Source: Pseudomonadota bacterium
GTDB lineage: Bacteria > Desulfobacterota > Desulfobacteria > Desulfobacterales > Desulfosarcinaceae
NCBI GenBank assembly: GCA_023435265.1
Contig: JAEYRZ010000008.1
Coordinates: 1 to 18,843 of the forward strand
Reading direction: 5' to 3'
Length of the DNA stretch: 18,843 nucleotides
In this document: positions 1 to 5,816 of the stretch, piece after piece
How the letters are laid out: every line of letters begins with the position of its first letter
Position numbering within the stretch: the stretch's first letter is position 1
Notes under the pieces: generated by a model
What the model saw: only the letters and a program-made list of their open reading frames with translations
Database searches by the model: none
What the model was told of the DNA's origin: nothing
Made by a program: the position numbers and the translations under genes

Positions 1-1430
1 GCCTGAACAAGTACCTGTTCGAAATGGCCAACATCCGCGACCAGAACACCTGGGTGCACATGAACAACCCGGCCAAGGCCACCGAAAAGGCCAAGGACCT
101 GGTGCGCATGGCCGTGGCCAAGGCGGCCTATATCGAGCCCCTGCACCAGATCAGCCTGGACGTCAAACGGGCCGGCCTGGTGGTGGGCGGCGGCGTGGCC
201 GGCATGGAGGCGGCACTGGGATTGGCCGACCAGGGATTCCAGACCTACCTGGTGGAGCGCTCCGCCACGCTGGGCGGCAACGCCCTGTGGCTGCGCCACA
301 CCTGGCAGGGCGAGAAGGTCAAGCCCTATGTCGAGGCACTGATCGCCCGGGTCCGGAATCATCCTTCGATCCGCCTCTTCATGAACAGCGAGGTGATCGA
401 AACCGCGGGCATCCTGGGCAACTTCACCACCACGATCGGCATCGGCGGCGCGACCATGAGCACCGTTTCGATCGAGCACGGGGTCACCATACTGGCCACC
501 GGCGGCAGCGAGTACAAACCTACCGAGTACCTGTACGGCGAGCAGCCCAACGTGCTGACCCACAAGGAGCTCGATGAAGCCATGACCGGCGGCGACCCGC
601 GCCTCGCGGCGGCCGACACCGCCGTCTTCATCCAGTGCGTGGGTTCGCGCAACGAGCAGTTCCCGTCGTGCAGCCGAATCTGCTGCACCCACAGCGTCAA
701 GTCGGCCATCGCCCTCAAGGAACAGAAGCCGGAGATGAACATCTTCATTCTGTACCGCGATGTGCGCACCTACGGGTTCCGCGAAGACCTTTACAAGAAG
801 GCCCGCGAAAAAGGCGTCATCTTCATCCGCTTCGACCTGCAGGCACCGCCGCAGGTGGCCGCGGACGGCAATGTGTTGAGCGTCACGGTCAAGGACCACA
901 TCCTGGGCCGCCCCATCGAATTGAACCCCGACCTGCTGGTGCTGGCCACGGCCGTGCGGCCCAATGCGAACAAGGACCTGTTCGAACTGTTCAAGGTCCC
1001 GGTCAATGCCGAAGGGTTTCTGGTCGAGGCCCATGCCAAGCTGCGGCCGGTCGACTTCGCCTCCGAAGGCATCTTCATGGCGGGTCTGGCCCACTACCCC
1101 AAGAGCATCGACGAGACCATCGCCCAGTCCCAGGCGGCGGTCTCGCGCGCGGCGACCATCCTGAGCAAGGATGCCATCTGGGTCGGCGGCGTGACCGCGG
1201 TGGTCGATCCGGACAAATGCGCCGTGTGCTGCACCTGCGTGCGCACCTGCCCCTACCACGTGCCCTATATCGGCAAGGAGGGCTACGCCGTGATCGAACC
1301 GGCCGGGTGCCACGGCTGCGGCTGCTGCGTGTCGGAATGTCCGGGCAAGGCGATCACGCTGAAGCATTTCACCGATCAGCAGCTCATCGCCAAGACCGCC
1401 GCGCTGTTCAACGAATGCGTGGCGCGGTAG
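1..1430 (+). CDS. hdrA: HdrA-like flavin/iron-sulfur subunit (CoB-CoM heterodisulfide reductase subunit A family), 5' end outside window
   Basis: This is the C-terminal ~475 residues of an HdrA-type electron-transfer subunit. The reading frame is open from base 3, and the residues before the first ATG (24) read as HdrA family sequence (LNKYLFEMANIRDQNTWVH), so the true start is upstream. A Rossmann FAD-binding segment (GGGVAGMEAALGLADQG) lies at about 184-236. The HdrA signature CVGSR...CSRICC spans about 636-687. Two C-terminal 4Fe-4S ferredoxin motifs follow: CAVCCTCVRTCP (from 1218) and CHGCGCCVSECP (from about 1309). In the family, HdrA carries the FAD that splits or relays electrons between ferredoxin, NAD(P)H or hydrogenase modules and HdrBC. 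The following genes encode MvhD, MetV and MetF, which points to a role in methylene-tetrahydrofolate reduction or its reverse. The position that is selenocysteine in some HdrA proteins is Cys here. Family assignment is firm; partners and direction are inferred. Confidence 0.93.
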   Translation, partial: LNKYLFEMANIRDQNTWVHMNNPAKATEKAKDLVRMAVAKAAYIEPLHQISLDVKRAGLVVGGGVAGMEAALGLADQGFQTYLVERSATLGGNALWLRHTWQGEKVKPYVEALIARVRNHPSIRLFMNSEVIETAGILGNFTTTIGIGGATMSTVSIEHGVTILATGGSEYKPTEYLYGEQPNVLTHKELDEAMTGGDPRLAAADTAVFIQCVGSRNEQFPSCSRICCTHSVKSAIALKEQKPEMNIFILYRDVRTYGFREDLYKKAREKGVIFIRFDLQAPPQVAADGNVLSVTVKDHILGRPIELNPDLLVLATAVRPNANKDLFELFKVPVNAEGFLVEAHAKLRPVDFASEGIFMAGLAHYPKSIDETIAQSQAAVSRAATILSKDAIWVGGVTAVVDPDKCAVCCTCVRTCPYHVPYIGKEGYAVIEPAGCHGCGCCVSECPGKAITLKHFTDQQLIAKTAALFNECVAR

Positions 1431-1514
1431 CGGAAACGCCTCGTCGGGCAATACTTAAAGCGCAAACGGAATGAGAAACGATTCAATTGATTATAGGAGA
1501 AAGGACAACAGCTT

Positions 1515-1937
1515 ATGAGCGCTAGTTTCGAGCCCCAAATCGTCGCCTACTGCTGCAAGTACTGCGCCTATGCAGCCGGCGACCTGGCGGGTTCCATGCG
1601 GTTGAACTATCCGCCGAGCGTCAAGGTGATCCAGGTGCCCTGCACCGGGCGGGTGGATATCCTGCACCTGCTGCGGGCCGTTGAAGAGGGCGCCGACGCC
1701 GTCTACGTGGCCGGCTGACTGGAGGGTGAATGCCATTTCCTGGAAGGAAATCTGAAAACCCGCCGCAAAGTCGAATACGTGAAAAAGACATTGAAGCAGA
1801 TCGGCATGGAGCCTGAACGGGTCGAGATGTTCAACCTGAGTTCGGCCCAAGGACCGCGCTTCGCCGAGATCGCCACCGAAATGACGGAACGGGTCAAGGC
1901 GTTGGGACCGAGTCCGCTCAATAAGTGCAAGAACTGA
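1515..1937 (+). CDS. mvhD: Selenocysteine-containing MvhD-type [2Fe-2S] subunit (methyl-viologen/F420-non-reducing hydrogenase delta subunit family)
   Basis: A 140-residue MvhD protein is encoded if the in-frame TGA at 1716-1718 is read as selenocysteine (residue 68); the real stop is TGA at 1935-1937. Before the UGA the protein has the family's N-terminal Cys motif (CCKYCAYAAGDLAG) and DAVYVAG. After it, LEGECHFLEGN continues in the same frame, where ordinary homologues have VAGC...GxCHxxEGN. Sec therefore replaces the first cysteine of the second cluster-ligand pair. Homology continues in frame to a normal C-terminus (about MEPERVEMFNLSSAQGPRFAE). MvhD passes electrons between HdrA and a hydrogenase, formate dehydrogenase or other donor. 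A purine-rich ribosome site (AGGAG/AAGGA, 1495-1506) precedes the ATG. A compact hairpin just after the UGA is a candidate SECIS. Selenocysteine MvhD/VhuD forms are known in methanogens and some deltaproteobacteria. A standard caller would report only a 67-residue fragment. Confidence 0.92.
1716..1751 (+). promoter_or_regulatory. UGA(Sec) codon and candidate bacterial SECIS hairpin in mvhD
   Basis: The recoded TGA is at 1716-1718. Starting 16 nt after it, ATTTCC (1735-1740) pairs perfectly with GGAAAT (1746-1751) around a 5-nt loop, TGGAA. Bacterial SECIS elements sit inside the coding sequence directly 3' of the UGA and present a small G-containing apical loop to SelB, so position and form fit. 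The lower stem is weak by eye, and the exact fold is unverified. The recoding itself is supported independently by protein homology on both sides of the codon. Confidence 0.6.
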
Positions 1938-2101
1938 GTTTCAGTTGAGGTTATCGTAAAAGTCGCGGTTGCTCAAAAAGCTGAAAGATCGGATCGATTG
2001 ATCATTCAAATAGAAGCATACCGCTTCGGCTGGCCGGCAGGACCAGGGGGCTTTCACGACCTCATCAAAACACTCGTGTCGTTTATCGGAAATCAAAACA
2101 A

Positions 2102-2121
2102 CGGTTCTCTAATTATAACCG
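2102..2121. promoter_or_regulatory. AT-rich palindrome upstream of metV (possible operator)
   Basis: CGGTT-N10-AACCG forms a short inverted repeat with an AT-rich centre (CTCTAATTAT) 16 bases before the metV ATG, just ahead of the ribosome site AGAGGTG. It lies in the only long gap (1938-2137) of the operon. It may be a regulator site, a weak hairpin or chance; nothing else in the gap is recognisable. Confidence 0.25.
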
Positions 2122-2137
2122 ATTCAAGAGGTGAATC

Positions 2138-2806
2138 ATGATAGTTGCTGACCGTAAACCGCTGGAAGAGATCCTGGAGATGGTCAAGCCGTACGACAAG
2201 GTCATGCTGGTCGGCTGCAAGGGGTGCGTGACCGTCTGCAATGTGGGCGGGCTGAAGGAGGTCCAGATCCTGGCCTCGACCCTGCGCATCGCCCGCAAGA
2301 AAGAGGGACGACCCCTGGAAGTGGAAGAACGTATCCTGGAGCGCCAGTGCGATCCGGAGTACATCGAACAGCTGCGCGACAGTTACGACAAGCCCCAGGC
2401 GGTGCTGTCGATGGCCTGCGGCGTGGGGCCGCAGTTCCTCTCCGAGGCCTACCCGAACCAGAAATTCTTCCCCACCGTGAACACCAAATTCTTCGGCGGC
2501 GCCGTGCAGCACGGCATCTGGGAAGAGCGCTGCGCCGGCTGCGGCACCTGCGTGATTCACCTGTATGACGGCCTTTGCCCCATCGCACGCTGTTCCAAGA
2601 GCCTGCAGCACGGTCCGTGCGGCGGAAGCGCCGGCGGCAAGTGCGAAATATCTAAAGAAACCGAGTGTATCTGGGATACGATCGTGCGCAAGAAGATGGA
2701 ACAGGGACGGCTGGCCGACCTGCGGCTGTACCATGCCCCCAAGGATTGGCGCACGGCCCGTGACGGCGGACCCCGCAAGAGCATCAGGGAGGAGTTGGTG
2801 AAATGA
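2138..2806 (+). CDS. metV: MetV-like protein (methylenetetrahydrofolate reductase C-terminal/zinc-binding partner subunit)
   Basis: This is a 222-residue cysteine-rich protein of the MetV type, the small partner of MetF in acetogens and some anaerobes. An N-terminal motif CKGCVTVC (Cys27, 30, 34) precedes a Rossmann-like segment with an invariant-looking MACGVG (Cys94). The C-terminal part carries CAGCGTC (Cys132, 135, 138) and a CPIARC...GPCGGSAGGKC block (Cys147, 152, 161, 169), typical of metal or iron-sulfur binding in this family. In Moorella, MetV binds MetF and is associated with HdrABC and MvhD, and the same genes are neighbours here. The ATG at 2138 has a good ribosome site (AGAGGTG). 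The 3' end overlaps metF by ATGA, so translation is probably coupled. The identification comes from the Cys blocks and context; whether the metal is zinc or 4Fe-4S cannot be told from sequence. Confidence 0.9.
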   Translation: MIVADRKPLEEILEMVKPYDKVMLVGCKGCVTVCNVGGLKEVQILASTLRIARKKEGRPLEVEERILERQCDPEYIEQLRDSYDKPQAVLSMACGVGPQFLSEAYPNQKFFPTVNTKFFGGAVQHGIWEERCAGCGTCVIHLYDGLCPIARCSKSLQHGPCGGSAGGKCEISKETECIWDTIVRKKMEQGRLADLRLYHAPKDWRTARDGGPRKSIREELVK

Positions 2807-3744
2807 GCGACAACGGCTACAAATCGGGAAGCAATTTGGAAAAGGTGCTCAAGGCCGGTCACTTTGCCTTCACCGGCGAATGCGGGCCCCCCAAGGGGGC
2901 CAATGTGGAACACCTCAAGGAAAAAATGGAACATCTGCGCGGCAAGGTGGACGCCATCAACGTCACCGACAACCAGACGGCCGTGGTGCGCATGTCCAGC
3001 AAGGCGGCCAGCGCCATCATGGTGCAGGCCGGACTTGAACCCAACTTCCAGATGGTGTGCCGCGACCGCAACCGCATCGCCATGCAGAGCGACATCCTCG
3101 GCATCAGCGCGCTGGGCATCCGCAACATGCTCTGCCTGTCGGGCGATCACCAGAAGTTCGGCAACCATCCCGAAGCGAAAAACGTATACGATATCGACAG
3201 CATGCAGCTCATCGCCCTCGTCAAGAAGATGCGCGATGAAGGCAAGTTCCTCAACAACGAGGAAATCGACATGCCGCCCAAGGTGTTCATCGGCGCCGCC
3301 GCCAACCCCTTCGGCGACCCGATCGAATTCCGCGTGCACCGCCTGGCCAACAAAGTCGATGCCGGGGCCGACTTCATTCAGACCCAGTGCATCTACAACA
3401 TGAAGCGCATGCGCGAATTCGTGAAGCAGGCCGTGGATATGGGGCTTACCGAAAAAGTATACCTGCTGGCCGGGGTGACCCCCATGAAGAGCGCCGGCAT
3501 GGCCAACTACATGGCCAAATTCGTGCCCGGCATGGACGTGCCCGAGGAGTTGATCAAACGATTGAAGGGCGTGGACAAGAAGCTTCAGGCCGAAGAGGGC
3601 ATCAAGATCGCCTTGGAGCAGATCGCAGAGTTCAAGGAGATGAAGGGCGTGGCCGGCGTCCACTTGATGGCCATCGAATGGGAGCACAGGGTGCCGGAAA
3701 TCGCCGAGCGCGCCGGCATGCTGCCGCGGCCCAAGATCGATTAA
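2803..3744 (+). CDS. metF: Methylenetetrahydrofolate reductase catalytic subunit
   Basis: This 313-residue protein has the MTHFR fold, near the usual ~290-310 residues of bacterial MetF. It catalyses interconversion of 5,10-methylene-THF and 5-methyl-THF with a bound flavin. Visible family features are the N-terminal TGECGPPKG strand, NVTDNQTA near residue 50, the conserved LSGDHQKFGNHPEAKNVYD segment near residues 110-130, GAAANPFGDP with a downstream QTQCIYN substrate/flavin-barrel strand, and LLAGVTPM. The start ATG overlaps the metV stop, and a strong GGGAGGAG ribosome site lies inside the metV end. The protein lacks an NAD(P)H-oxidising extension, in line with electrons arriving through the MetV/HdrA/MvhD partners encoded upstream. 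In an autotroph this is the last reductive methyl-branch step of the Wood-Ljungdahl pathway; in an acetate-oxidising sulfate reducer it would run backwards. Confidence 0.95.
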   Translation: MSDNGYKSGSNLEKVLKAGHFAFTGECGPPKGANVEHLKEKMEHLRGKVDAINVTDNQTAVVRMSSKAASAIMVQAGLEPNFQMVCRDRNRIAMQSDILGISALGIRNMLCLSGDHQKFGNHPEAKNVYDIDSMQLIALVKKMRDEGKFLNNEEIDMPPKVFIGAAANPFGDPIEFRVHRLANKVDAGADFIQTQCIYNMKRMREFVKQAVDMGLTEKVYLLAGVTPMKSAGMANYMAKFVPGMDVPEELIKRLKGVDKKLQAEEGIKIALEQIAEFKEMKGVAGVHLMAIEWEHRVPEIAERAGMLPRPKID

Positions 3745-3772
3745 CACATATCCTTTGCTCGCCATTCCCCTG

Positions 3773-3805
3773 AGGCCGGTCGGGAGCGTTCCCGCCGGCC
3801 TTTTT
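3773..3805 (+). terminator. Intrinsic terminator after metF
   Basis: AGGCCGG...CCGGCC with an inner CGGGA/TCCCG pairing (one bulged T, loop GCGT) is followed directly by TTTTT (3801-3805). It lies 29 bases after the metF stop and closes the hdrA-mvhD-metV-metF transcription unit. Confidence 0.87.
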
Positions 3806-3871
3806 GCGTCATGCAACCGGCAAGGCAGCCGCTGCAGACAGCGCCCGTGAGCTGTAGCCCGCCGCCAAGTT

Positions 3872-3955
3872 CCGACCCCGATTCCGATACCGACGCCGAC
3901 CCCGAGGGCTTGCAGCGCCCGTACCTGCTCGGGGTGGAATCGGTATCGGGGTCGG
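3872..3955. repeat. Intergenic inverted repeat made of CCGANN/TCGGNN hexamers, copy 1
   Basis: The left arm (3872-3907) is six tandem hexamers of the form CCGANN (CCGACC, CCGATT, CCGATA, CCGACG, CCGACC, CCGAGG). After about 20 bases the right arm (3928-3955) gives the complementary TCGGNN series, and further TCGGNN hexamers continue to about 3970. The whole can fold as a long imperfect hairpin. GGAATCGGTATC (3936-3947) recurs exactly in a second element at 12308-12319. The rest of the 380-base tract between metF and the radical SAM gene (3745-4124) holds only the metF terminator and no convincing gene. Confidence 0.7.
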
Positions 3956-4124
3956 TTTCGGCAGTATCGGCAGCTCATTGCGCGCCAATGTCAGTGAGGG
4001 TGTTCAGATAGAATCGATGTCCGGCCGCCGGCATGGTTGACGGTCCGGCCGCACTGCGCTATCTGTGCAGGTCGAAACCGGGTCGCCGCTTCCGGCGCCT
4101 GCCCTATTGTGCGGATCGAATGCA

Positions 4125-5459
4125 ATGGCCACCAAAATTCTCCTGATCTCACCCGTCAGCCACAACAAGATTCTGGGCGAAGACTTCTTTTTCAAGCTCC
4201 CCATGCTGGCGCTGCCGACACTGGCGGCCTACACACCTGCCGATTGCACGGTGCGCATGATCGATGAGCGGGTTCAGGCTCTGGATGAAAGCGTCGAAGC
4301 GGATCTGGTGGGCATTACCGCCATGACCGCCCTGGCGCCGAGAGCCTACCGGATCGCCGACGGTTTTCGCCGCCGCGGGATCAAGGTGGTGATGGGCGGA
4401 ATGCACCCCTCGGCGCGGCCCGAAGAAGCCCTGGCCCATTGCGACGCCGTTGTCGTGGGCGAAGGCGAACGGGTGTGGCCCCAACTGGTCGCGGATTTCA
4501 AGAAGGGCTGCCTGAAGCGGATTTACAAGGCGGACCGACTCTTCGACGTGTCGCAGACCCGCCCCCCGCGCTGGGACATCACGGACAAGAACCTGTACAG
4601 CCCGGTCGATTTCATCGAGACCACGCGCGGCTGCCCGATGAGCTGCAATTTCTGCGCAGTGACCAACTTCTTCGGCGGCCATTACCGCACCAAACCACTG
4701 GAACTGATCGAGCGGCTGGTCGGTCAGGTGCGCCCCACGCGCAAGCGGCTGGCGCTCAAGAACATGGTCTTTTTCGTGGATGATAATATCGTGGGCAGCC
4801 GCCATCATTGCAAGGAGCTGTTGTCCATGCTCAAGGCCCATCAGATCCAGTGGGTGGGCCAGGCCTCCATAACCGTCACCCGCGACGACGAGATTCTCAA
4901 GCTCATGTCCGAAACGCGCTGCCTGGGCCTGTTGATCGGGCTGGAGAGCCTCTCCGACAAGACGCTGGCGGAATGCGGCAAACGGGTGAACCGGCCGTCC
5001 GATTACATCGCGGCGGTGGACAAGCTGCACCGCTATGGGATCGGGGTCAAGGCCAGCTTCATCGTTGGTTTTGACAACGACGACAGCGGCATCTTCGACC
5101 AGATGGCCCGTTTCATCATGCACTCCAATCTCGATAGTGTCTATTTCAGCATTCTGACGCCTTATCCGGGAACGCGCTTCTTCGACCAGATGGAACGCGA
5201 CGGCCGCATACTGCACCATGACTGGGAGCAGTACGACACCGCGCATGTGGTCTTTCAACCGGCGCGCATGAGCGCCGAACAGCTTCAGCAGGGATTTTTC
5301 CGGCTTTACCGTAAAGCCCTTTCCTATCCCTCGATCGCGCGGCGGCTGTGGCGCGCCCGAACGCAGCTGCAGTTTTTCCTGCCGGACAATCTGGCCTTCC
5401 GGTACTGCCTGCTCAAGATGGCCAGGGCCCGCCGCTCCGAACGGCCTGCACGGATATGA
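4125..5459 (+). CDS. B12-binding-domain radical SAM protein, unknown substrate
   Basis: This 444-residue radical SAM enzyme has an N-terminal cobalamin-binding-like Rossmann domain (about residues 1-135: KILLIS, LVGITAMTALAPRAY, VVMGGMHPS, VVVGEGERVWPQLV). The radical SAM TIM-barrel follows, with the CxxxCxxC cluster motif in TTRGCPMSCNFC near residues 166-177. Later barrel motifs are VFFVDDNIVG, GLLIGLESLSD and SFIVGFDND, and a C-terminal helical tail carries the TPYPGT segment. The canonical DxHxxG cobalamin-ligand motif is not seen in the N-terminal domain, as in many class-B enzymes. The ATG at 4125 is chosen because MATKILLIS begins the domain; a GTG at 4065 would add 20 poorly family-like residues. 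The gene stands alone between two repeat-bearing intergenic regions. Methylase and ring-rearranging members exist in this superfamily, but no substrate can be assigned. Confidence 0.88.
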   Translation: MATKILLISPVSHNKILGEDFFFKLPMLALPTLAAYTPADCTVRMIDERVQALDESVEADLVGITAMTALAPRAYRIADGFRRRGIKVVMGGMHPSARPEEALAHCDAVVVGEGERVWPQLVADFKKGCLKRIYKADRLFDVSQTRPPRWDITDKNLYSPVDFIETTRGCPMSCNFCAVTNFFGGHYRTKPLELIERLVGQVRPTRKRLALKNMVFFVDDNIVGSRHHCKELLSMLKAHQIQWVGQASITVTRDDEILKLMSETRCLGLLIGLESLSDKTLAECGKRVNRPSDYIAAVDKLHRYGIGVKASFIVGFDNDDSGIFDQMARFIMHSNLDSVYFSILTPYPGTRFFDQMERDGRILHHDWEQYDTAHVVFQPARMSAEQLQQGFFRLYRKALSYPSIARRLWRARTQLQFFLPDNLAFRYCLLKMARARRSERPARI

Positions 5460-5532
5460 CCCCGACCGACAAACGTACGCTTTTCCTCCAGGCTCAGTGC
5501 ATACCGGTCTAATGACGATGACGTATGGTTTG

Positions 5533-5604
5533 ACCACAGAGGACACAGAGAACACAGAGAAAAAGATAAAAATCATCCTCTGTGACCCCTGTGCTCTCTG
5601 TGGT
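5533..5604. repeat. CCACAGAG-type intergenic inverted repeat
   Basis: ACCACAGAGGACACAGAGAA begins the left arm (5533-5559) and CTCTGTGACCCCTGTGCTCT begins the right arm (5578-5604). The arms are complementary at 22 of 27 positions around an 18-base A/T-rich loop, giving a large possible stem-loop. Each arm is itself an approximate run of ACACAGAG units. Repeats of this wording occur between genes in many unrelated bacteria and give spurious NHREHRGHRG-type peptides when translated. No transposase is nearby. It dominates the 357-base gap 5460-5816, which otherwise holds only the pair of direct repeats listed next. Confidence 0.8.
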
Positions 5605-5641
5605 TATAAAATGAACCGACCGTAATACGTAACCGAATTTG

Positions 5642-5745
5642 TGCCACAGAGCACTTAGTACGCATCGGCGCAAATGCGGTGACAGGGGTTATCAGTAAGC
5701 CGAGGGCCGACGCGGCACTTTCTTTATGCCACAGAACACTTAGTT
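5642..5745. repeat. Short direct-repeat pair between the radical SAM gene and the histidine kinase
   Basis: TGCCACAGAGCACTTAGTA (5642-5660) recurs as TGCCACAGAACACTTAGTT (5727-5745), 17 of 19 bases identical, 85 bases apart in the same orientation. Both contain CCACAGA, the core of the inverted repeat just upstream, so they are probably decayed members of the same repeat family. A regulator-binding role ahead of the kinase gene cannot be excluded. Confidence 0.6.
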
Positions 5746-5816
5746 TTACAGACCGGCCACGCCCGCGGGCATCGGAAACCGGGGTGTCGATGCGCCGGAT
5801 GCCATAGAGGTCAGCC

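Noticed and set aside
1716..1718. mvhD as a pseudogene broken by a stop codon
   Set aside because: A single TGA at the cluster cysteine position, an intact frame before and after it and a downstream hairpin fit selenocysteine better than decay.
2557..3978. 473-codon minus-strand open frame across metV/metF
   Set aside because: It is antisense to clear MetV/MetF protein motifs and covers the metF terminator; it is a composition artefact.
3811..4011. 66-residue plus-strand frame in the metF-radical SAM gap
   Set aside because: Its repetitive SDPDSDTDADPE text is the translated CCGANN hexamer repeat; no ribosome site or homology.
4065..4124. GTG start at 4065 for the radical SAM gene
   Set aside because: The extra 20 residues do not look like the family and MATKILLIS starts cleanly at ATG 4125.
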